Shown piece after piece: positions 7,658-15,236 of a stretch of 64,000 nucleotides of DNA. The translations under genes and the position numbers were made by a program. The notes under the pieces were generated by a model. The model was not told the origin of the DNA and did not search any database. It saw only the letters and a program-made list of their open reading frames with translations. The stretch is from JBFWRK01 sp050248955 (GTDB lineage Bacteria > Actinomycetota > Acidimicrobiia > Acidimicrobiales > Ilumatobacteraceae). Within the stretch, counting starts at the first letter, position 1; the number at the start of each line of letters is the position of its first letter. The stretch covers positions 324,170 through 388,169 of the forward strand of contig JBFWRK010000003.1 in assembly GCA_050248955.1 (NCBI GenBank), read 5' to 3'.

Positions 7658-8200
7658 ATGGACGAGTCCGCTCCGTCGCTCGTGGACGGCAGCGGCGCGT
7701 CCGTGGTGAGATCGGACTTCGAGTTCATCGAGATCCTCCGCTGCGAACTGCCGCGCGTGCAGCGAATCGCACGTCTGCTGATGGGAGATGCGGATGCCGC
7801 CGAGGACATCGTCGCTGAAGCGATCGCGCGGTCGCTCCCACGATGGCGAGCCGGCGGGATCGCCGACGGTCCGGCGTACCTGCGGCGGGTGGTCGTGAAC
7901 CTCTGCACCCGGAGGTGGCGACGACGTGCGTTGGCGCTCCGCCGCGACCATCTCGCGCTCGACTGGATCGCTCCGGTGCCGGACTCCGAGGCAGCAGCCG
8001 CTGAACGTGATCGCACCCTGCGGGCGGTGTTGCAACTGCCCGTGCGCCGGCGTGCCGTCGTGGTGCTGCGGTTCTACGACGACCTCTCCGAGGCCACGAT
8101 CGCGGACGTGCTCGGGATCAGCGTCGGCACCGTGAAGTCACAACTGTCGCGGGCACTCGGGCAACTCCGCGAGCACCTCGGCACTCTGGACCTGTCATGA
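7658..8200 (+). CDS. ECF RNA polymerase sigma factor (SigE-like)
   Basis: A 180-residue extracytoplasmic-function sigma factor. Region 2 is recognisable in MGDADAAEDIVAEAIARSL (about 43-61) and region 4 in the C-terminal helix-turn-helix LSEATIADVLGISVGTVKSQ (about 147-166). It overlaps the next gene by an ATGA, so the two are translationally coupled. Such coupling usually marks an anti-sigma factor, but the partner here is a membrane-anchored propeller (next entry). A possible self-recognised promoter is GGCAACC at 7622-7628 with CTCTA at 7646-7650, but this is weak. Confidence 0.93.
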   Translation: MDESAPSLVDGSGASVVRSDFEFIEILRCELPRVQRIARLLMGDADAAEDIVAEAIARSLPRWRAGGIADGPAYLRRVVVNLCTRRWRRRALALRRDHLALDWIAPVPDSEAAAAERDRTLRAVLQLPVRRRAVVVLRFYDDLSEATIADVLGISVGTVKSQLSRALGQLREHLGTLDLS

Positions 8201-9579
8201 ACGAGCCGCTCGAAACCCGCCTGCGAGAGCACCTGTCCTCGGTCGACCGAGCGCCGGTCGCGGACGTCGTCGCCGTGTCAGCCGCTTCTGACCGAGTCGG
8301 GCAGCGTCTGCGGCGAAGGCGTCGCGCCGCCCTGGCGATCGCCTCGGTGGGCCTCGTCGCCATCGCGGGCGTGGTCATCTGGTCGAGCCAGCCGGCCGAG
8401 GAGGACGCGGTCTCGGAGGTCACGGAAGCCTCCGCAACGTCGACGGGCGACGAGCTCGGCGCGACCGGATCGACCGGCGGCGCGTCGACGGCATCGACGG
8501 CAGCGACGGTGTCCACGGTCTCGACGGCGCCGCCCGCGGCGAGCGCGTGGGCGGCGATCGCACCAGACCCGCGAGGTCCTGCGTGGTTCCCGTCGGCGGT
8601 GTGGACAGGCAGCGAAGCGCTGGTCGTCGGCGGACTCGATGTGGACGGCGAACCCGTCCACGGCGCAGCCGCCTACGACCTTGCGACTGACTCGTGGCGC
8701 GTCCTGGCAGCGCCACTGCTCTCGAGCAGTCGGATCGACCCGCTCGTCGTGTGGACGGGCGCCGAGATGCTCGTCATCGGCGGCGACAACCCCGACGGCA
8801 GCCTCCTCGTGTCCGCGGGTGAGGCCTACGACCCCGCCGCGGACACGTGGCGCCTCATCGCGTCGCCACCCGTCGGGTTCGTCTCGGATCGTTCGCCGGC
8901 AGTGTGGACCGGGGACGAGCTGCTCGTGTGGCCGTGGGACGGTGGCGGTTCGACGATGGTCATCACACCGATCGCCTACGACCCGACGAGCGACACGTGG
9001 CGTCAGCTCGCCGAGCCGCCCGTCGAGCGTCGTCAGCGGGCGGCGTCGGTGTGGACAGGCACCGAGTGGATCGTGTGGGGCGGCACGGCGGGGGACCGAG
9101 AGCTCGCGGATGGCGCCGCGTACGACCCGAGGATCGACAACTGGAGGGTGATCGCGGATGCTCCGCTCTCGCCACGTCGGGTGCGGGCCGTGTGGACCGG
9201 CACCGAGATGATCGTGAGCGCCGGGTCCACCGGTGGTGATCGAGTGACCGGCAACGGCGAGATGGCCCTGTCCGACGGCGCCGCGTACGACCCGCTCACC
9301 GACAGCTGGCGTGAGATCTCATCGGGGTTGGCGCATCCGGGCTTCGTGCCGGTGTGGACGGGCAGCCAGGTGATCATGTTCGCGAAGGGAGGCGCGGTCG
9401 TCTACGACGTGGAGTCCGACCGATGGATCGACACCTGTTGCAGTGACACCGGCGGCGGACGAGGCGGAGGCGGGGGAACCCCGGTTTGGACCGGCACGGT
9501 CGTGCTCCTGCTCGGCAGCGGTGATGCGGAGGCGGGCGGCGCGACCTTCGCGCCGCCGGTTCCCGAGCCGGCCGGGTGA
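8197..9579 (+). CDS. Membrane-anchored kelch-like beta-propeller, sigma-coupled
   Basis: A 460-residue protein: a 40-residue cytosolic head (RLREHLSSVDRAP onwards), one membrane segment at about 44-63, a Ser/Thr/Ala-rich linker, then seven repeats each centred on VWTG (SAVWTGSE, VVWTGAE, PAVWTGDE, ASVWTGTE, RAVWTGTE, VPVWTGSQ, TPVWTGTV) spaced about 50 residues apart. This is what a seven-bladed kelch-like propeller facing outside would look like. The start overlaps the sigma factor stop by 4 bp. The short head could act as an anti-sigma region and the propeller as an outside sensor, but it has no recognised zinc or anti-sigma motif, so that role is inference. Confidence 0.85.
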   Translation: MNEPLETRLREHLSSVDRAPVADVVAVSAASDRVGQRLRRRRRAALAIASVGLVAIAGVVIWSSQPAEEDAVSEVTEASATSTGDELGATGSTGGASTASTAATVSTVSTAPPAASAWAAIAPDPRGPAWFPSAVWTGSEALVVGGLDVDGEPVHGAAAYDLATDSWRVLAAPLLSSSRIDPLVVWTGAEMLVIGGDNPDGSLLVSAGEAYDPAADTWRLIASPPVGFVSDRSPAVWTGDELLVWPWDGGGSTMVITPIAYDPTSDTWRQLAEPPVERRQRAASVWTGTEWIVWGGTAGDRELADGAAYDPRIDNWRVIADAPLSPRRVRAVWTGTEMIVSAGSTGGDRVTGNGEMALSDGAAYDPLTDSWREISSGLAHPGFVPVWTGSQVIMFAKGGAVVYDVESDRWIDTCCSDTGGGRGGGGGTPVWTGTVVLLLGSGDAEAGGATFAPPVPEPAG

Positions 9580-9589
9580 ACGCGTGCGG

Positions 9590-10936
9590 TCAGCCGAGAT
9601 GGTCGACGAACCAGTCCCGGGCGAGCGCAGCAACTGCTTCGAGCGCGCCTCGCTCTTCGAACAGATGCGTCGCGCCAGGGACGATCTCCAGCTTCTTCTC
9701 GCAGCGCAGTTGTGCCAGCGCGTACTGGTTCAGTCGAAGGACGTCGATGTCCGCGCCACCGACGATCAGCAGCGTCGGGGCCTGTACGTGTGCGAGGTGG
9801 GCGCCGGCGAGGTCGGGCCGTCCACCGCGGCTGACGATCGCTCGGACGTCTGCCCCGCCTGACGCCGCGGCGACGAGTGCCGCTCCGGCGCCCGTGCTCG
9901 CCCCGAAGTAGCCGATCGACGCCGCCGCCGGGACGCCGCTGTCCCGCAACCACGTCGATGCCACGACGAGCCGCCGAGCGAGCAGCTCGATGTCGAACAC
10001 GTTCGAGCGGTCGTGCTCCTCGTCGACCGTGAGCAGGTCCATCAGCAGCGTGCCGATGCCTGCACCGTTCAGCGTGTCGGCGACGAATCGGTTCCTCGGG
10101 CTGTGCCGGCTCGAGCCGCTGCCGTGCGCGAACACGACGACGGACGTTGCGCCGCTCGGCACGGTGAGCCGGCCGGCGAGACGCAGCGAGCCGTCGCCGA
10201 TCGCGACCTCCCGGTCGATCGCTTCGTGGGTCGCTGGCGCAGCGCTCGGTGCCGATTCCCGGACCCGCCGCGCCGCGCTCGCCAGGGCGGCGACCACATC
10301 GTCGTCCGACGTCTGCGTGAAGTCCCGGTACCACGGTCCGATGGCGCGGAACGGCTCGGGGGTGGCGAGGCAGAGCAGCTCGTCCGCGGCATCACCGAGA
10401 TCCTCGATCCAGTGCGGCGGCGCGAGCGGGACCGCGAGCACGACGCGCGCTGCGCCCAGCGCACGGGCGACGCGACAGGCCGCTTTGGCGGTGGAGCCGG
10501 TCGCGATCCCGTCGTCGACGATGACGACCGTCCTGCCGGCGAGGCTGACAGCCGGTCGGCCTGCTCGGAACCGCTCGAGCCGGCGTTCGAGCTCGACGCG
10601 CTCTCGACGCTCGACGGCGTCGAGCTCCTCGGGACGCACCGCTGCCTCGTGCACGATGTCCTCGTTCACGACCCGGACGCCCCCCTCGCCGATCGCGCCC
10701 ATGCCGAGCTCGGGCTGCGACGGCACGCCGAGCTTGCGCACGACGATCACGTCGAGCGGCACGTCGAGGGCAGCGGCGACCTCGGCAGCGACGGGAACGC
10801 CGCCTCGTGGCAGTCCGACGACCACGCAGTTGCCGTGGAACTGGCCGAGGCGCTCGGCGAGGCGCCGACCCGCTTCGACGCGGTTCTCGAAGAGCGGCGC
10901 GCGCCAGCTCCCTTCGCGATGACCCCGGAAGAGCAT
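9590..10936 (-). CDS. Phosphoribosyltransferase / dienelactone-hydrolase-like fusion
   Basis: A 448-residue two-domain protein. Residues about 1-215 are a type I phosphoribosyltransferase with the PRPP loop VVIVDDGIATGSTAK; residues about 230-448 are an alpha/beta hydrolase with VVVFAHGSGSSRHSPRN (oxyanion region), nucleophile elbow GYFGASTGAGAA and a late histidine in GATHLFEE. The same fusion is known from Mycobacterium tuberculosis (Rv0571c, a DosR-regulon gene; established knowledge). I take the ATG at 10936, because the 30 extra upstream codons overlap the DUF1876 gene. It follows that gene by 13 bp in what looks like one operon. It is convergent with the propeller gene, with only 10 bp between stops. 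Confidence 0.9.
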   Translation of the reverse strand: MLFRGHREGSWRAPLFENRVEAGRRLAERLGQFHGNCVVVGLPRGGVPVAAEVAAALDVPLDVIVVRKLGVPSQPELGMGAIGEGGVRVVNEDIVHEAAVRPEELDAVERRERVELERRLERFRAGRPAVSLAGRTVVIVDDGIATGSTAKAACRVARALGAARVVLAVPLAPPHWIEDLGDAADELLCLATPEPFRAIGPWYRDFTQTSDDDVVAALASAARRVRESAPSAAPATHEAIDREVAIGDGSLRLAGRLTVPSGATSVVVFAHGSGSSRHSPRNRFVADTLNGAGIGTLLMDLLTVDEEHDRSNVFDIELLARRLVVASTWLRDSGVPAAASIGYFGASTGAGAALVAAASGGADVRAIVSRGGRPDLAGAHLAHVQAPTLLIVGGADIDVLRLNQYALAQLRCEKKLEIVPGATHLFEERGALEAVAALARDWFVDHLG

Positions 10937-10949
10937 CAGCGTGATGCCG

Positions 10950-11216
10950 TCAGGTGTGCAGGTGAACCGGGCGGCCTTCCCAGCTCTCGATGGAGTGGGC
11001 TGCCCGGTCGAGCAGGTGGTGCGCAAGGTCGGTCAGGGCTCGCGCTGCTGCGACCTCCTCGCCGATCATCGGCACATCCGGATCGACGGGATTGCGGCGG
11101 GCGCGGCCCCATCCTTCGAGGTCGAATCCGGCGCCACCGATCACGGCATCGGCGCGGGTCGACTCGTCGTCCTCGCGGAACGTGATGGTGACCGTCCACA
11201 CGGTGGGTGCGCTCAT
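10950..11216 (-). CDS. DUF1876 (dsRBD-fold-like) protein
   Basis: An 88-residue protein of the DUF1876 family: WTVTITFREDDESTRADAV, then GGAGFDLEGWGRARRNPVD and a C-terminal helix region ALTDLAHHLLDRAAHSIE. Family members include M. tuberculosis Rv1738 and Rv2632c; Rv1738 is a DosR-regulon protein whose fold resembles ribosome-hibernation factors (established knowledge). A strong AGGAGG sits 6 nt before the ATG. A DosR-like palindrome lies 69-82 bp upstream, and the downstream partner is also a DosR-regulon type in mycobacteria. A role in dormancy or hypoxia is inferred from these two facts. Confidence 0.88.
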   Translation of the reverse strand: MSAPTVWTVTITFREDDESTRADAVIGGAGFDLEGWGRARRNPVDPDVPMIGEEVAAARALTDLAHHLLDRAAHSIESWEGRPVHLHT

Positions 11217-11284
11217 GGTGAACCTCCTCGGGGAGATGGTCCGACTGACATGACGAGCATCCGCCTTTTCGCGCCGGAGTGCGA

Positions 11285-11298
11285 GGGTCCAACGTCCC
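11285..11298 (-). promoter_or_regulatory. DosR-box-like palindrome upstream of the DUF1876 operon
   Basis: GGGTCCAACGTCCC matches the core of the mycobacterial DosR box (GGGACTWWAGTCCC) at 11 of 14 positions and is itself a near palindrome extended to GAGGG...CCCTC (11283-11300). It lies upstream of exactly the two gene types that DosR controls in mycobacteria. No dosR gene is in this window. Confidence 0.45.
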
Positions 11299-11313
11299 TC
11301 GGCCGGCGATTGG

Positions 11314-12594
11314 TCACGGACCCAGGTGCTCGGCGAGGAACGTGGTCACACGGGCCTCCCATTCCTCGGGGTGCGTGGTGAGGCCGTCGGTGTGGCCCGT
11401 GTCGGGTACCTGCCAGATCTCGACCGTCGTCGGCGACGCAGACCCGATGAAGCGCGCCGCGTCGGCTTCGTCCGACACGTTCCCGGCGGCGATGAGGAGC
11501 ACCGGACGGGGAGCAGCGACGGCAACCGCGTCGTGCAGGGCGATCGGCGGGTCGGCAGCGGTGAGGAGATCGGTCAGCGAGAACGTCATCCACTCGATGC
11601 GCTCCTGGACCCAGCCCCGCACGCCGTAGACGTCCGACATCCAGGCCTTGTCCGCGGCGGTGCGCCCCGTTGCTCCTTCGGCGACCACGGCGCGGATGCC
11701 TGGCAGCGCGGCGGCGGCGCCGACCGCCTCTTCGCCACCCATCGACAGGCCGACGGCGCCGATCCGCTGCGGATCGATCTCGGGCTGCCGCTCGAGGAAG
11801 GTGACCACAGCGGCGACGTCGTCGTCGCCGTACCAGCCGAAGTCCATCGCCCGGCCGCCGCTCTCGCCGTGGCCGCGGGCGTCGAGCAGCACCACGCCGT
11901 AGCCGTGGCGAGCGAGCACGGCCGCGTGATCGAGCGTCGCCGAACGCGTCGAGCCCGCGCCGTGGAGCAGGACGACGGCGGCGCCGTTCTCCGATGGGAC
12001 GTACCAGCCGGCCAGGTCGACGCCGTCGCTCGTTTGCAGGACGACGTCGTCGTACGCCATGCCGAGGTCGGCCGGGGTGCGGGAGCCGATCGAGGTCCGT
12101 GGGACGTTGGTGGCGGCGATCGCGATCGAGAGCGGCGCGAGCACGAAGACCAGCATGACGAGCGCGACCGGGATCACGAGCAGGCGCCGCCAGCTGCGCA
12201 AGCGGGCCCAGAGGCGCACCGCGCCGGCGACGAGCAGGAGCAGGCCGGCGACGAGCGCGGCGAGCCCGGCGGCGGCGCGGATCGAGAGCCCGGTCTTGAC
12301 GACGTGCGGCAGACCGATGCCGACGCCCGCTGCCGTGGCGACGAGCGCCAGCAGGAACTGCGCGTGGCGCTGCCAGCGCACGTCGGTGCGCACGGCGGTG
12401 ACGGTCACTGCCCCGACGACGACCACGCGGACCGACCGCCACAGCATGCTGCCGTCGGCGCCGACGAGGATCGCGAGGGCGACGCCCGAGAGGCCGGCGG
12501 CGACCAAGGGGAGTGTCGCCACACGCGGCCTCTCGAGCGACCCGACGCTTTGCAGCAACGGGACCTGCAACCCGGGCTGGGTGTGCAGTGCCAC
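11314..12594 (-). CDS. Membrane-anchored alpha/beta hydrolase
   Basis: About 426 residues. The N-terminal 180 residues have four or five hydrophobic segments; the rest is an alpha/beta hydrolase with VVLLHGAGSTRSAT (oxyanion), nucleophile elbow GLSMGGEEA and a C-terminal histidine in PDTGHTDGL. Likely an esterase or peptidase-like enzyme facing outside, substrate unknown. Start is uncertain: GTG at 12594 was chosen; GTG at 12645 in the same frame would add 17 arginine-rich residues, and neither has a clear ribosome site. It follows the prepilin peptidase gene by 78 bp in the same direction and may be the tail of the pilus operon or independent. Confidence 0.85.
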   Translation of the reverse strand: MALHTQPGLQVPLLQSVGSLERPRVATLPLVAAGLSGVALAILVGADGSMLWRSVRVVVVGAVTVTAVRTDVRWQRHAQFLLALVATAAGVGIGLPHVVKTGLSIRAAAGLAALVAGLLLLVAGAVRLWARLRSWRRLLVIPVALVMLVFVLAPLSIAIAATNVPRTSIGSRTPADLGMAYDDVVLQTSDGVDLAGWYVPSENGAAVVLLHGAGSTRSATLDHAAVLARHGYGVVLLDARGHGESGGRAMDFGWYGDDDVAAVVTFLERQPEIDPQRIGAVGLSMGGEEAVGAAAALPGIRAVVAEGATGRTAADKAWMSDVYGVRGWVQERIEWMTFSLTDLLTAADPPIALHDAVAVAAPRPVLLIAAGNVSDEADAARFIGSASPTTVEIWQVPDTGHTDGLTTHPEEWEARVTTFLAEHLGP

Positions 12595-12672
12595 GTGTCC
12601 AGTCTTGCCAGCTCGGCCGCGGCTCGACAGGGCCGTTGGTCCCACGGCGAGCCGTCCCGGATCAGCGACGGA

Positions 12673-13281
12673 TCAGCGCAGCATCGCGTCGACGAGCGGT
12701 TGCCCAGCAACGATCGTGACGAGGGCCCCGGCGGCGAGAAAAGGTCCGAAGGGCACCGACGAGTTCCGTGTCGCCCGGTTGCTCACGATCAGCGCCACGC
12801 CGGCGACCGAAGCGAGCACGAACCCGAGGAAGATGCCGACCGGCACGAACCGCAGACCCAGCCAGCCGAGATGACCACCGAGGACCGCGCCGAGACGAAC
12901 GTCTCCGAACCCGAATCGACCCCGAGCAGTCGCATACAGAAACCACAGCACGACCAGCGCGCCGACGGCGCCGATCACGCCCCACCAGATCCGCTTCGGT
13001 TCGCCGGCGAGCAGTGCTGCCGGCACGAGCAGCAACAGCCCACTCAGCGCGATGGCGTAGACGAGCGGGCGCGGCAGCGTCTTGGTGTCGAGATCGATGA
13101 CGGACAGCGGAACGAGCAGCGTGGCGAGCGCGAGGTACGCGGGGAGCTGCCAGACCATGCCGAGGCGCCAGCTCGTGATCGTCGTGAGCCCGACAACGGT
13201 TGCGGCGATGTGCAGACGGCGCGACGGGTCCAAGCGTTCGAACATGCGGATCCGTAGGTCGGGCGTGCGACTGGAAATCAC
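12673..13281 (-). CDS. Prepilin peptidase (A24 family)
   Basis: A 202-residue integral membrane aspartic protease that would cleave and possibly methylate the Flp prepilin and TadE-type pseudopilins. The two catalytic aspartates are visible: one in IDLDTKTLPRPLVY and one in the GxGD motif RFGFGDVRLG. About six to eight membrane helices. It lacks the large N-terminal methyltransferase loop, as in CpaA/TadV-type enzymes. The GTG at 13281 overlaps the preceding stop as GTGA, which fixes the start; a longer version would overlap the ATPase gene. It is the last recognisable Tad gene of the operon. Confidence 0.88.
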   Translation of the reverse strand: MISSRTPDLRIRMFERLDPSRRLHIAATVVGLTTITSWRLGMVWQLPAYLALATLLVPLSVIDLDTKTLPRPLVYAIALSGLLLLVPAALLAGEPKRIWWGVIGAVGALVVLWFLYATARGRFGFGDVRLGAVLGGHLGWLGLRFVPVGIFLGFVLASVAGVALIVSNRATRNSSVPFGPFLAAGALVTIVAGQPLVDAMLR

Positions 13282-14303
13282 AGCTCGATCGAGTTCTCCG
13301 ACCACAGCCGCTCGGTCACCCAGGAACCGTGCGGCTCGAACCGATAGTTCGGGAAGTCCTTCGTGAACTCGAGCTCGGCACCGACGACCCCGCTGCGGTT
13401 CTTCTCGACCGAGAACACCACCTGGCGGCGAAACTCCTCGAGTCGCACGGGCGACGACACGATGTGCACGCGCGAGACGATGTCCGCCTTGTCGTTCATC
13501 ACGACGACGGCATCGGCTTCGTACGCCAGTGCGGTCGAGCCCCGGAAGTGGTGCAGGTGGAGGCGTCGTGACGCGAGTCCGACCTGGTCGGCCGCCGCGA
13601 TCGCGAACACCGAGATGTTGCGGTCGAGCGCGAGCTCCTTGAGCCCTTCGGTGACCCGGCTGACCCGCTCTGCTTCATTGCGCACGTCGGGGATCACGGG
13701 GACCTTCTGAAGGTAGTCGACGAACAACGCCAGCGGTTCGCCGTCGTAGCGGGCGATGAGGTCGGAGATCGCCGGGATGTCGGTCGACGAGCCGGACGCT
13801 TGGAAGAAGATCAGCCGGTCGCCGTACTCGGCCAGGCGGCGCTGTGCTTCCGTGAGCAGCCGATCGCTGTCGAGCGTCTCCCGGAGCGTGAGCGCTCCGG
13901 AGGCGACGTCGCGGAGCTGTGCCTGGAGCTCCTCGAGACGCATGTCGTACGGCCGGCCGCTGGCGATGGCCAGCTCGCCGAGCTCGCACGACAGCAACCG
14001 GGTGAGCAGTGTCACTTGGTCGTGTTCGTAGCAGAGGTAGATCGTTGTCGCACCACGGCGCGCCATTGACCGAGCCCACTGCAGGCAGGCGATCGTCTTG
14101 CCGACCCCGGGCTTGCCGCCGACGAGGAACAGCTCGCCCGGGCGGACGCCTCCGCCGAGGACGTCGTCGAGGGGCGTGAACCCTGTCGCCCGAGCCGTGA
14201 TCGGGGGATCGAGCGGCTCTGCCTGGCGCATCTCCGCCAGCGTGGCGAGCGCTGACTGCGGTGCGCCTCGGCCGAGCCGGCGAACGGTGAGTGTTGTCGT
14301 CAT
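13278..14303 (-). CDS. DnaB/RadA-like RecA-fold ATPase inside the Tad operon
   Basis: A 341-residue protein of the DnaB C-terminal / RecA superfamily. After FTPLDDVLGGGVRPGELFL come Walker A GGKPGVGKT (62-70), Walker B ALFVDYLQ (about 192-199), and a late VEKNRSGVVGAEL, equivalent to the KNRxG arginine-finger region of DnaB. There is no DnaB N-terminal domain and no zinc finger. It lies between tadC (5 bp gap) and the prepilin peptidase (4-bp overlap), so it is tightly bound into the pilus operon. The standard Tad set has no such protein. It could regulate pilus biogenesis or link it to DNA uptake; both are speculation. Confidence 0.82.
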   Translation of the reverse strand: MTTTLTVRRLGRGAPQSALATLAEMRQAEPLDPPITARATGFTPLDDVLGGGVRPGELFLVGGKPGVGKTIACLQWARSMARRGATTIYLCYEHDQVTLLTRLLSCELGELAIASGRPYDMRLEELQAQLRDVASGALTLRETLDSDRLLTEAQRRLAEYGDRLIFFQASGSSTDIPAISDLIARYDGEPLALFVDYLQKVPVIPDVRNEAERVSRVTEGLKELALDRNISVFAIAAADQVGLASRRLHLHHFRGSTALAYEADAVVVMNDKADIVSRVHIVSSPVRLEEFRRQVVFSVEKNRSGVVGAELEFTKDFPNYRFEPHGSWVTERLWSENSIEL

Positions 14304-14308
14304 CCGTG

Positions 14309-15223
14309 TCACCCCGTGACGAGTCTGTTGTAGATGGTGATAGCAGCCGGGCCCAGGATGACGATGAAGATGCACGGCATGATGCAGACCACCATCGGGA
14401 ACAGGATCTTGACCGGCAGCTTCATCGCCTGCTCCTCGGCGTGTTGACGCCGCTTGACGCGCATCTCACCGGCCTGGACCGAGAGCGTCTTTGCGATCGG
14501 CACCCCGAGCTTCTCGGACTGCGTGAGCGCCATGACGAACTGGCGCAGTTCGGGCACACCCGTTCGGTCGGCCACACCGAGGAGTGCCTCGGCGCGCGGC
14601 AATCCGGCCCGCATGTCCTGCACGGCGCGGGAGAGCTCGCCGCCGAGCGGGCCGGTGACCGTTGCTGCGACGCGGGCGATGGCAGCGTTGATGCCGAGCC
14701 CCGCCTGCACCGTGATGCTGAGCTGGTCGATCGTGTCGGCGAGCGACCGGCGGATCTCCTGCTGGCGCTCGTCGGCTCGCCGGCGCAGCAGGAGATCGGG
14801 AAGAAGGAACCCGATCACCACGAGGAGGATGCCGAACACCAGCCCCACTGCGCTCGGACCGGAGACGAACCGCAGCACGCCGAAAAGTGCGCCCATCACT
14901 GCCAGGAGCACCTTGACCGCGAGGACACGCTCCACTGTCCAGCGCCGACGCGCACCGGCGCGGAACACGAGCTGCTCGAGCGCGTCCAGCCGTCCCTGCG
15001 GCGTGTAGCGGCGGATCTTCCGCCCGAACCGGGCGAGGAGCGGTTGGACGGTCCGCTCGCCGACGCCGCGCTGCAGGACGGCCACGTGCATGTCGTTCGT
15101 CGGCGTCGATCCGCCGGACAGGCTGATCGTCGCCCGTTGTGTGCGTGCTCCCGAGAGCGCCCACCACAGGACGAGCAGTGATGTGACAGCGGCCGCCGAG
15201 CCGAGCACCAGCGAGATCTCCAT
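14309..15223 (-). CDS. tadC: TadC-like type II secretion F family protein
   Basis: A 304-residue inner-membrane platform protein. It has an N-terminal membrane helix, a cytosolic T2SF domain (about 130-260, with LADTIDQLSITVQAGLGINA and GLPRAEALLGVADRTGVPEL) and C-terminal helices ending FPMVVCIMPCIFIVILGPA. In Tad systems TadB and TadC form the membrane base moved by the TadA ATPase. It lies directly downstream of the TadB-containing fusion (13 bp) and upstream of the DnaB-like ATPase. Confidence 0.9.
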   Translation of the reverse strand: MEISLVLGSAAAVTSLLVLWWALSGARTQRATISLSGGSTPTNDMHVAVLQRGVGERTVQPLLARFGRKIRRYTPQGRLDALEQLVFRAGARRRWTVERVLAVKVLLAVMGALFGVLRFVSGPSAVGLVFGILLVVIGFLLPDLLLRRRADERQQEIRRSLADTIDQLSITVQAGLGINAAIARVAATVTGPLGGELSRAVQDMRAGLPRAEALLGVADRTGVPELRQFVMALTQSEKLGVPIAKTLSVQAGEMRVKRRQHAEEQAMKLPVKILFPMVVCIMPCIFIVILGPAAITIYNRLVTG

Positions 15224-15236
15224 CAGCTTTCCTCCG

